This document shows positions 43,597 to 53,300 of a DNA stretch of 64,000 bases, piece after piece. The stretch spans positions 124,001 through 188,000 of the forward strand of contig JAQGEQ010000290.1 of the NCBI GenBank assembly GCA_034620365.1, given 5' to 3'. A program made the position numbers and the translations under genes. This DNA is from Pegea sp. RAD2-039. Lineage: Eukaryota > Chordata > Thaliacea > Salpida > Salpidae. Positions within the stretch are counted from its first letter, which is position 1. Each line of letters starts with the position of its first letter. The notes beneath the pieces were generated by a model, which worked only from the letters and a program-made list of their open reading frames with translations, made no database searches and was not told the DNA's origin.

Positions 43597-43612
43597 ACCC
43601 ACAAACACTAAA
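43597..43612 (+). promoter_or_regulatory. Proposed proximal sequence element (PSE) of U1
   Basis: ACCCACAAACACTAAA begins 58 bp before the U1 +1. The same word with one change (ACCCACAAACAGTAAA) begins 59 bp before U4. Animal snRNA PSEs bind SNAPc and sit at about -60 to -40, so position and conservation both fit. Confidence 0.75.
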
Positions 43613-43654
43613 AATTTTAATGCTTTTATAAAGAGAATGTTTTTCGTTAGAAGC

Positions 43655-43818
43655 ATACTTACCTGACGGTAGTCGAACAGTGATCAGGCAGACTGTTGGC
43701 TCAGGGCGAGGCCTATCCATTGCACTGCGGATATGGTTGACCCCTGCGATTGTTCCAAATGTGAACAACTCGGCCGTAGAATTTCTTACATGGGGCTATG
43801 CGTTCGCGCAGGCCCCTC
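43655..43818 (+). ncRNA. U1: U1 spliceosomal snRNA
   Basis: 164 nt, the same length as human U1. The 5' end ATACTTACCTG is the 5' splice-site recognition sequence. Stem-loop II has the U1A-binding loop ATTGCAC (CCATTGCACTGCGG), and the body reads CAGGGCGAGGC and TGACCCCTGCGATT as in other U1 RNAs. Stem-loop IV is a GGGGC/GCCCC hairpin with GCGTTCGCGC at its end. Two deviations: the stem-loop I loop reads GATCAGGCAG instead of GATCANGAAG (U1-70K site), and the Sm-site region reads AATTTCTTA rather than the usual AATTTNTGG. U1 starts spliceosome assembly by pairing with 5' splice sites. The shared upstream element argues for a working gene, though the deviations leave room for a variant copy. 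Confidence 0.93.
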
Positions 43819-44855
43819 TCTTCCAAACAAGCGATTAGAAGATAATTGAGTAGCGTTATGCGCGAAGTCTCAATTTATTGGGACAATGTGAAAGCCGCGG
43901 TAAATACGAATTTAAATTCTTATGAATCGACTAACCTATGAAATGCCTTAAACACTTTTTTACAAAACTTAAACAACTTTACTGAAAGTTGTACTGCAGA
44001 GTTTTAGTTAGAACTAAACAAGAAAATTTATAGCAGTTTACAGCTTTTAGATACTTAAAAGAATTCTAATAAATATTAACCAAATTAATTTTTGTTATAG
44101 CTTATCTGAAATAAAAAAAAGTTAATGTCATCCTGTATATTCTAAGTGTCATATATGAAATAATATGTGAAAAAGAACTGAATTTATAAAAATTTGTCAA
44201 ATCACGATTTGTAGTTGCGTGTTCTAGTGAGATTGAAATAAACTGTCAGCTATTTAAAACCAACAATTATTTGCTTTTGTGACTAAAACTACTAAGCGTG
44301 AATTAATAGAATTATTTTTATGGCTATTATTTGATTTATGTGGTTAACTTATGGTTAAAAATCAATGAAACTATTCTAAGCATAGGTAACCCAAGTTATA
44401 AAATTTAAACTGAACATAAACAAGTTACTTCTTATATAAATGTTTTCAACAAAACCGGTTTTCAACAATAGTCTATAAAAGTAATCTTGAAGAACCTAAA
44501 ACTAAATTTCATTCACTAATTGATCTATTGAGTTCATTCTAAAGTTTTCAATTTTACAATTTGAAGCAAATTTGCTTTATTAAAGATATTAAAAGTTAAC
44601 TTTAATTATTATTTTAACAAATATATTAGTTTGATGTTAACTTGATAAATTATTCAGTGATTACTTTCCTAGCAAGAATTGAAATGATATAAACCTGAAA
44701 ATACCTTTTTATATAAATATTAGTAACTAGTTTTTACATTATGACATATTTGTTTAATATATTAGTTGAATCGACAATACCTTTTACGTTTTATAAAAGG
44801 ACTGCAAATAGCAAATTATATTTACTTTAAATTAAAATTTTTAATTTGCAGCCGT
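43819..44855. other. Spacer between U1 and tRNA genes
   Basis: About 1 kb of AT-rich DNA. The first 80 bp after U1 contain a GC-richer word (near 43860-43900, ending GAAAGCCGCGG) whose role is unknown. No second PSE-like word was seen. Confidence 0.45.
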
Positions 44856-44929
44856 GGCCGGTTAGCTCAGTTGGTTAGAGCGTCGTGCTAATAACGCGAA
44901 TGTCGCGGGTTCGATCCCCGTACTGGCCA
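44856..44929 (+). tRNA. tRNA-Ile (anticodon AAU)
   Basis: 74 nt full cloverleaf. The acceptor stem GGCCGGT pairs with ACTGGCC, with discriminator A. The D arm is TTAGCTCAGTTGGTTAGAGC. The anticodon AAT is at 44890-44892 after the invariant T. The anticodon stem TCGTG/CGCGA shows a compensatory C-G swap relative to the common animal TGGTG/CGCCA, which supports function. B-box GGTTCGATCCC. No intron. No T-run follows before the next tRNA. Confidence 0.97.
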
Positions 44930-44937
44930 TGTTCTTG

Positions 44938-45009
44938 TCCTCGTTAGTATAGTGGTGAGTATCCCCGCCTGTCACGCGGGAGATCGGGGTTCGATTCCCC
45001 GACGGGGAG
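44938..45009 (+). tRNA. tRNA-Asp (anticodon GUC)
   Basis: 72 nt, almost identical to human tRNA-Asp. The acceptor stem TCCTCGT pairs with ACGGGGA, with discriminator G. The anticodon loop CTGTCAC carries GTC, and the T arm is CGGGGTTCGATTCCCCG. It begins only 8 bp after tRNA-Ile ends. Confidence 0.97.
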
Positions 45010-45013
45010 CTTA

Positions 45014-45019
45014 TTTTTT
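45014..45019 (+). terminator. RNA polymerase III T-run terminator
   Basis: TTTTTT starting 5 nt after tRNA-Asp. It is the first run of four or more T after the tRNA-Ile start, so it may end a transcript of both tRNAs. Confidence 0.75.
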
Positions 45020-45234
45020 CTTATAATTTTATTATTCTTTTTAACTTGTTTTAGTAAAAATTAGTTTAGAACTTTTTATTAAATTTTGATAATTTCATAT
45101 ATACAGTTGTTGAACATTTTTAAAATTCAAATGAAATTTCTAACTCACAAAACTTTTTTCGACAATTTTAAATGTTTTTTTCTCTAAATTATTTACAGAA
45201 AACATTACTTCAAACAAGATTAAAAATACGCGGT

Positions 45235-45250
45235 ACCCACAAACAGTAAA
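45235..45250 (+). promoter_or_regulatory. Proposed proximal sequence element (PSE) of U4
   Basis: ACCCACAAACAGTAAA begins 59 bp before U4 +1 and differs at one of 16 positions from the word before U1. A TATATATA run lies at about 45263-45270, roughly -30. Confidence 0.75.
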
Positions 45251-45293
45251 CTTAACAACGCGTATATATATGAGACGTCTTCACATAATATTT

Positions 45294-45439
45294 AGCTTTG
45301 CGCAGTGGCGATAACGTAACCAATGAGGTTTAACCGAGGTGCGTTTATTGCTAGTTGAAAACTATACCCAATACCCCGCCCTATCGACGTGAAAAACCGT
45401 CGATTGAGGCAATTTTTGGCGGGTGCCAACTTGGCGCCC
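45294..45439 (+). ncRNA. U4: U4 spliceosomal snRNA
   Basis: About 146 nt (human 145). It starts AGCTTTGCGCAGTGGC, which forms stem II with U6. The 5' stem-loop holds the k-turn bound by SNU13/15.5K (CCAATGAGG and CCGAGG). The central region ATTGCTAGTTGAAAAC is the stem I partner of U6. A Sm site AATTTTTGG follows, then a 3' hairpin GGGTGCC/GGCGCCC. All conserved blocks are in order with no disruptive change, so the gene looks functional. U4 holds U6 inactive in the U4/U6.U5 tri-snRNP. Confidence 0.96.
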
Positions 45440-46174
45440 TTACAAATGTTAAATGATGCTCTATACAATCTGGGGCTGATGGGCTCTCCATAACTTTTTT
45501 AAGTTGAGAAAAAAGTTCAACCATTATTTGTTATAGTAATTTGTTTTACAAAAATAATTTTGGGCAAAGCTTATTTGTTGTCGAACCCTTGATAAATATA
45601 AAAGACAACCTTGCATAAGTCTCAACTTCTAACTGTGAATTTGACGAAATATATTTACTAAAGAAAGTATTTACCAAATTTAAAACTTTATTTCAATAAA
45701 ATACAAAACGAATCTTTCACAATAAAATAGATATTTTTTAGACAAATAGTTTTATTAAAAAATAACTTTGAAGAAAGTTAAACAACTTTTCAGTTTGGTT
45801 TATTTAAAAAGGTGGGTAAAATAACGCTTTTACTCATAGGCCGCCTTGAGCTTAATTTGTCTGTATACGGTTTTGGAAACTACAAAAAATAATTGAAAAC
45901 CTGAACAGTAATAACTCTCCAATAAATATAAGCTTTCAATAAAACAGATTTTGTTTAAAAAATGTTACATAATTTTTATTGTAAAAAACAAAAATAAAAA
46001 AAACAGTAACAATTAACCAACAGTATTTATCTGAGAGTGACATGAAATGAAACAAACTTAACTTGTAATAATTTGCTGTCCAGTTTTATTATGATAGACA
46101 AATGCTTTCCAAAGTCATTTTTAAGTAAATTTTTTATATAAGAAACAATTGTTATTTAAAAATTCCTTAAAATG
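45440..46174. other. Spacer between U4 and SETDB-like gene
   Basis: No additional RNA gene or exon recognised. It includes the 3' flank of the SETDB-like gene on the minus strand. Confidence 0.5.
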
Positions 46175-47743
46175 TTACAAAATCCGTTTTCTGCATTCTT
46201 TATGGCCACATGTACACAAAATAACTCTGTTAGGAATCGTACCAGCTTGGTATCCGTAATCAAAGGTCAGTTCTTCGCCTCGTTTTACATTTCTGTTTGT
46301 AAAAAACGCTAATTGGGGAAATCTGACGTCATGAGAGTTTGTAAAAACTGTTTGAACCACCATATTAGGTCTACAACTATGATTAAAGAATCGGCTGATA
46401 TTCCCAGTATTTTGGGAATCAATTATATGAACTTCATTACCAATCCATTTACGATGAGACTTTTTCGATTCTGATAACTTCACTTTCTTTTTTTCTTCTT
46501 TCTTTTTATACAATTCAAAAGTAATTATTTCGTTTTTATCTAGTTCTAAATCAGAATCGAAATCTGAAAGTGGTTCAGAATCTGTTGATACTAAACTATC
46601 TTGATCTGAAACCAACTTTGACTTAGAAGTTTCGACATTTTCAATAAAATCCAACTCGAAAAAGTAAGTATCACCATATTTGCCTGACTCCACACCTCTG
46701 TCTGCTTCAGTCTCAGTTTTGATTTCACCAACATAAGTGATGATAAAACTTCCATTAGGAATGTTGTCCAAGCTACGCACTCCCCAACCTTTACTGGCAG
46801 TTTTAAACATTTGTAAACGAGCAAAAGACCCGTTTTGAACAACTCTATTCAAACAACTCGAATTACAACTGCATCTGTCGTTACACTCATAGATGCCAGT
46901 TGTGACTACTTTTTTTAAACGCTTAAAAGTATAACCAACGTTTCGATTGACGCGTTTGTTGTAAGATGTTGAATTGATGGTGAGTTGTTGGCATGCACAT
47001 GTTGCTCGATTAGTGCAACCATCTGTACAATCACAACATATCAGAAAGTCTTTATCATCTATAATGTTGACTTCTTTTGAAGGGATTCTTTTGGTGATGT
47101 AGGGTATGACTTTGGGAGCTGTATTATCAATTGTGTTGATACAAGGCACAGGAATCAATTCTTTGTTTTTAGAATAATCAAAATTAAAAAACTTGGCATT
47201 ATTGTTGATATAATGAAGTTTTGAATAAATGCGAAATTTGATATCAAAGCAGAAAAGGTCTATTTGAAGATTAGTAACTTTATTTGAAACTAAATACCGA
47301 AGTATCTGATGAATGCTTTTAAAAACTTCACCATTTGGTGAGATGTAGTTAACCATTTGTTGGAAATGTCTCCTTTTCCAGCCAAGTAACAAAGGTTTCA
47401 TAAGAGGTGGGACTTCTACAGATTCCTTGAGCCATTCCAAATGAGATAAACTTTTGAAAAAGTCGATATTTGAATGTTTTATTGATTCTACTGCTGAAGA
47501 GCCTTTAATGCCATTAACCTCAAAACTTTCTGTATCTACACAGATTTTATATTCCCCGTTATAAAATTCTTCTACTAAATAATTCTGTTTTGATGTTTTT
47601 AAACTCAATAAAGCATTAGAAACATTTACATCTTTTGGTAATTCTTCAAAAGGTGAAAATGGAGGATTTCTTTTTCTTCTCTTTGAGTTATTTTGGGAGA
47701 TAATTTCACAGTTTATTTGACATCTGTTGTTTTCCTTGGCCAT
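46175..47743 (-). CDS. SETDB-type histone H3K9 methyltransferase (MBD, pre-SET, bifurcated SET, post-SET)
   Basis: A single uninterrupted coding exon of 522 aa. Start chosen at 47743 (MAKENNRCQ) because a TTTTCATAG acceptor lies just upstream and the frame before it is hydrophobic AT-rich sequence; a first ATG at 47851 would add 36 unlikely residues. Order: MBD-like region (about residues 120-170, PLLLGWKRRHFQQMVNYISP), pre-SET zinc cluster (CCDCTDGCTNRATCACQQL and YECNDRCSCNSSCLNR), SET with GWGVRSL, an acidic/lysine-rich insertion of about 70 aa splitting the SET domain, then ISRFFNHSCRPNMVVQ, GEELTFDYGY and post-SET CTCGHKEC. SETDB enzymes place H3K9me3 in heterochromatin and at transposons. 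No Tudor domains, so it looks SETDB2-like. The lack of coding introns, when every other protein gene here has many, raises the possibility of a retrogene. Confidence 0.9.
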   Translation of the reverse strand: MAKENNRCQINCEIISQNNSKRRKRNPPFSPFEELPKDVNVSNALLSLKTSKQNYLVEEFYNGEYKICVDTESFEVNGIKGSSAVESIKHSNIDFFKSLSHLEWLKESVEVPPLMKPLLLGWKRRHFQQMVNYISPNGEVFKSIHQILRYLVSNKVTNLQIDLFCFDIKFRIYSKLHYINNNAKFFNFDYSKNKELIPVPCINTIDNTAPKVIPYITKRIPSKEVNIIDDKDFLICCDCTDGCTNRATCACQQLTINSTSYNKRVNRNVGYTFKRLKKVVTTGIYECNDRCSCNSSCLNRVVQNGSFARLQMFKTASKGWGVRSLDNIPNGSFIITYVGEIKTETEADRGVESGKYGDTYFFELDFIENVETSKSKLVSDQDSLVSTDSEPLSDFDSDLELDKNEIITFELYKKKEEKKKVKLSESKKSHRKWIGNEVHIIDSQNTGNISRFFNHSCRPNMVVQTVFTNSHDVRFPQLAFFTNRNVKRGEELTFDYGYQAGTIPNRVILCTCGHKECRKRIL

Positions 47744-50341
47744 ATCAAGAATTTCAAAAAAATCAATCCTATGAAAACTTATAAACATAACAATTGTAAA
47801 AGTTAAATTATTAGCTTTTTTAGTAAATACTATAAAACCATTTAAACACATAAAAAAATAGAATTTACTAAATCTAAAACTATTAACAAACCCTTAGCAC
47901 CTCAAACATTTTTCCTAAGGACAATTTTGAATTTCAAGTTCTATAAATAGATTTGATCAAATTTTAGATCAATATGAGATAAAAGTGAAACAAATTTAAT
48001 GTTTTAAAATAATTTTCATAGAGCTGTTACTTGACAAAAATTAATATCAAATAGATATGAAGAATTTTATATATTTGAATTTTCAAGTGTAGTTTATAAT
48101 TTCAAAAAAATTATCATAATAATTAAAATAGGTAATTTTCAAAGAATTAATTTATAAAAAGATATTTTAAAAGTTATATTCTATTATAAATATATAAATA
48201 TGAAAAACTAAATTCTTTTTATAATTAAAAACTATCACAAAAATATGAGAAAAACTTTTTCAAATGTTTAACAAAACTATATAATAATAATTTATAAAAA
48301 TAATCTAAATCATAATAAATATTATCATCTTTTATACTGACTCAGCAGATAAAATAGTATATTGTAAAAATAATAATAAACAGTTTACGATTTCCAAACA
48401 ATCAAATTATAAGGATGAAAAAAATTAAAAACTCTAGAGACTTAAAAATGTTACTAAAATTTGTATTTTAAAATGAGAATATATCAAAACAAATAAAAAT
48501 TTATTAAAAGTAACAAGTTAAAATATGATAAAAAATTGTTTGAAATATAAAGTGTCCGTTTAAGGTAATTACAGCAAAATGTTTCATATTTTCATAAGAA
48601 TAAGTGAAAACTGGTTGAAATGACCGTAATCGATTTTTGCGGAATTTACATGAACGTTTGCGTTTTACGGCATTGCTCAACTTGCAAACATAAAAATAAT
48701 TGATTCAATCTTATTTAATGATACTCAGAAAGAATTTATAAGAGAATTTTTAAATTAATCATCACAAATGTTTAATATAGTATATAGAAATTGGTATGAT
48801 AACTTGGCAAATATTTGATTATTGATATTTAGCTTGTTTCTTGAACTCTTTAAATATCTACTTTTTCAAATCAACCGGGTTTTGTGTTTTTAAAAATAGA
48901 TACATTATATTATTAAAGGGTATATAGATTTAATTAAAAATAACTTAATTATTATCATTTTTTTTAATTAGGCCATAGAAACATTATCGGTCAATGGTAT
49001 TAAAAAAATGTTGATTTTATTTAGACTATATAATAAAAAATATGAGTCACATACGTTTTATTAGTCAGTAATTTTTTCAAATCAACTTTTCTCTTTAAGA
49101 CTTTTTTGTCAAGTTTTATGAGAAAGAGCTTGCAATTACAAGTTTAATCAAATGATATGAGTTAAGATGGTCTAAAAATGTTTTTGTAATATCTACCGAT
49201 TTGCAATAAAAACGATAAAAGTTTTCAAGAGCTATTTTGTAACCATACAAAAACTAAATTTTTAAGTACCTAAAGACAGAAACATTTAGAAATATTCAAC
49301 AAAAATTATTTCAATTAAATCTTTACACTAAACTTAACTTGAACAAACCACATTAGAAGTATATTTAGGCTTTTTCTGTATATTTATTATTTTATCAGTT
49401 ATTTTTAGCAATAGCTGATTAAAAGACTTTATAAAAGGGTCTTATTTATAAGCTTTATTAATATTTTGTATTAAGTTTTGTTTGAAGTTAGTAAATCAAT
49501 TTATTTTTAAACAATTATTTATGATAAATTTTTAAGATAAAGTAAACACAAAACAATGAAAATAAACACAAAAAAAATTGGAAAGTTTTGTTTAATTAAT
49601 AAAGTTACACAATAGTATAACTAATAAAACAATTCTTTCTTTTTTTGTTTTTTTATACAGTGTTAGCATAATATTATTAGAACGATTAAAGATAACTCAA
49701 TTTAAAAATATTTTTTATAGTGTTTTTATGTAGTTTATGGTTTAGAGACTTAATGTTGTTTATTTTCACGTTAAATCTGATATTTTTAACAAATTTTTAA
49801 ATCTTTTGATTGCAGTTTATGTGGGTGTTAATAATAATGTATAATTTAAAAAATTACAGAAAGTTTTGTCATTAAAAGCTGATTATTAAATGTAATTAAT
49901 TTTTAATTATATTATTAAGATTTAATTTGAAGATTTTTTTTGAACTTGAGAAAAAATATTGTGAAATAATCCCAAAATTTTTATAGCATATAAATATATA
50001 TTTTTTCAATGTTATTATTTCTACTTTTGTTAGATCAATTTGTTATTGTTTGTTATTACAATATATTACAAACTAAAAATTGAATTTAAAATTTTAGATT
50101 TTGTTTGACAAATATTTCTGATTAAATTTTTAACTAAAGAAATTTTTAAAAGTATTTTCTAATGAATTGGTAAAGTTTTTTTCCTTCAAATTTTGAATGA
50201 AAAATTTATATATTATTACTATATTTAACTAGAATTATTTCTTTTTAGTTTGATTTTAAATAAAAAAATTGTAAGGGTGTTTTATAAATATATGAAGTAG
50301 TTATTTTAAATAAATTCAGACAGTGCATATGATAATTTGAG
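47744..50341. other. Intergenic, AT-rich, no gene seen
   Basis: Divergent interval between the SETDB-like gene (-) and the BEACH gene (+), presumably containing both promoters. No other feature recognised. Confidence 0.55.
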
Positions 50342-53300
50342 ATGCCTGTTGAATTTGATGTAATAAAGAATGATCTAAAATCATTTCATGTTGAAAGATT
50401 GTCACAAGCTAGCATGCAAGCAAAAACTTGGCAAGAAAAATTTCTGGTTTTGGAATCATTGATAAATAGTGGCAAAGTTTCAGATCCTGATATAGTTGAT
50501 ACTGTGTTTGATTTGGCAAGTTTATCATTTGTTTATTGTTTCGAAAGTAATAAGTTTGTTTGTCTATAAAATGAAAATTTCACTTTATTTCACAAGAGTG
50601 TAATATTTAATTTTTATTCTTTTATGTCTAAAATTTCTTTTGTATTTAGATAAAAAGGCTTTTCTGTTTGCCAGAGTAAAACTTTTTGATAATTTAACTT
50701 GTTGATAATTTAACTTGTTGATAATTTAACTTGTTGATAATTTAACTTTTTGATAATTTAACTTGTTGATAATTTAACTTTTTGATAATTTAACTTGTTG
50801 ATAATTTAACTTGTTGATAATTTAACTTGTTGATAATTTAACTTGTTGATAATTTAACTTGTTGATGATTTAAATTGTTGATAATTTAACTTGTTGATAA
50901 TTTAACTTGTTGATAATTTAACTTGTTGATAATTTAACTTGTTGATAATTTAACTTGTTGATAATTTAACTTGTTGATAATTTAACTTTTTGATAATTTA
51001 ACTTGTTGATGATTTAAATTGTTGATAATTTAACTTGTTGATAATTTAACTTGTTGATAATTTAACTTGTTGATAATTTAACTTGTTGATAAGTTAACTT
51101 GTTGATAATTTAACTTGTTGATAATTTAACTTGTTGATAATTTAACTTGTTGATAATTTAACTTGTTGATGATTTAAATTGTTGATTTATGAGGTCAGTT
51201 TGTTGATATTTTTGTGTGATTCCCATTATATTTAACAGATATTTGTCAGCTAGTTTAAATATGAACTTTGAATGTATTGAAATATGAGATTGACCTAAAT
51301 TAAAATTAATCATAATTTTTAAGATTTCATTTGATATAAATAAATGATAATTTTATATGAAATCACTTTTGAAATATTTTTATTCAACAAAAATGTTGTT
51401 TTATAGTTGGTTGGAGGTGATTTCGATTTGGAAACAAATTTTGTCATCACAGAGGATGAAAATATGGAAGAGCAACATAAGATTATGAAGATGTTAGATG
51501 TGATGCAGCTTTGTAGCATTCAATGTCAGGTTTGTGAAATTTACTTTCTGGCTTTTAAAAAGGGATATAAATTGAGATGTGATTGATTATTTAAAGTTAT
51601 TTTTAAAATCTCATTTCTAACTAACTGAATTTTAGATTTCAAATCATTTTAATTCAAAAAAACTTTTATTTCTTAAAAATATCTTTTTTAAAAATATTTT
51701 TTTTAAAGTTTTTTAATAATTTGATTAACATTTTACAACGGAAAGACTTATTTACAATTAAATTTAAATCGCTTTGTGAATTGAAAAAAAACATTTTCAA
51801 ATTCAACAAATTTATTGATTTTTTTTAAGGCTGAGATTTGGAGCAAATTTAAAGGGATTTGTAGGAAAAGTTTTCGTAATTTACAAGCTTGTGTCGATAT
51901 CCATTTAGTAGAAAAATTGTTGAAAATTCTTAATTCATCTGATGAAGTAATCTCTGGTGAGGTCTTAGTTTGATTTATTTAATCTAAGTAGTTTTGAAGT
52001 AAGTAGCTTTTTTTGGATGAAGCTTCAGTTTAGAGCCTCGGGCATTTCTGTGTTTAGTCATGTGTGGCGACGTCAACATTTGTTCAACAATTATTTGGAT
52101 CCATTGAAATTTCCTCACCATTTTTCCTTCATTTGATATTTTACGTAAATCATAGGAAGTTTTTTCAACAACATCAATTTTTTTTATTGCTTTCACTTCC
52201 TCAAATGATTCCTTTGGTTTTGAAGCAAATATTTGTTGAAAATTTTCATTTTAAGGTTTCTAATTTCCAACAAAAAAGTTTTTTTTTCAAATTATTTTGT
52301 ATTATTCAAATATTTCTTTCCAAATTCCTTTCTTCCGTTTCGCAGCTTTCTTCAAGTATAAATAATTGAAAATGTTTGAGCGGAATGTATGTGCGCGCGC
52401 ACTCTACTGCGCATGCGCAATTTCGTCATTTTTGTTTCACACCGAAAAATCAGCGCGCTCTTATATCACCGTGACAACCGATCTATTTACAGAATTGATC
52501 GTAGATATGTTGGCAATCCTCGTATCATATAATGTCACTGTTAAAGAATTGAAACAACTTTTGAGTATGTTGAAAGGCGAATCTGGCAAATGGGTAATCA
52601 GCTGATTAAAGTGGTCGTCACCATGACAACCAATTACATTACAGAATCAAAACTCAGTCAAGCTACTAACTGTCCTACAATCATCACCCGATAAACATGG
52701 ACCGGACTGTTTCTTCCACTTTTCAGGGCAACCAAATTCTGCTATTGCCCTACCACCAATCAAATCGTGGCCTTATGCAAATGGGTTCACTTTTACAACT
52801 TGGTTCCGAACAGATCCTTTAAACAACCTCCGAGTAGATGTAGACAAACCATATCTTTACTGGTTGGTCACGTGCTCACTTTTATTGAAATAAATAAGTT
52901 TTTTGTTGCAGTTTTCGTAACAGTAAAGGTCTCGGATATTCTGGTCATTTCGTAGGTGGTTGTTTTATTATTACCATCTTAAAAACTAAAGCAAAAGGAT
53001 TCCAACATTGTATGAAATTTGACTTTAAACCCAAACAAGTTAGACATTTTAATAATTGTTATCATAAAAATTAGGAGTTAAAAATTTGAGAAAAGTTAAA
53101 AATTTTAATTTTATGTCAGTGGTACATGGTGACAATCGTCCATATCTACAACCGATGGCGCGCGAGCGAATTGAAATGTTACGCGAATGGACAATTAGCT
53201 TCGGCATGTGAAATGAACTGGTGTGTCGGTGGCAATGACGTAAGTGACATCTCGCGGTGATGACGTCATCTTATCATGTCATACAGCAATTCGATAAATG

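Noticed and set aside
43559-43768. 69-codon minus-strand open frame
   Set aside because: Overlaps the U1 snRNA gene and its promoter; antisense artefact.
52064-52369. 101-codon open frame in BEACH-gene intron 3
   Set aside because: Phe/Ser/Gln-rich composition, wholly within an intron whose flanking exons join in phase.
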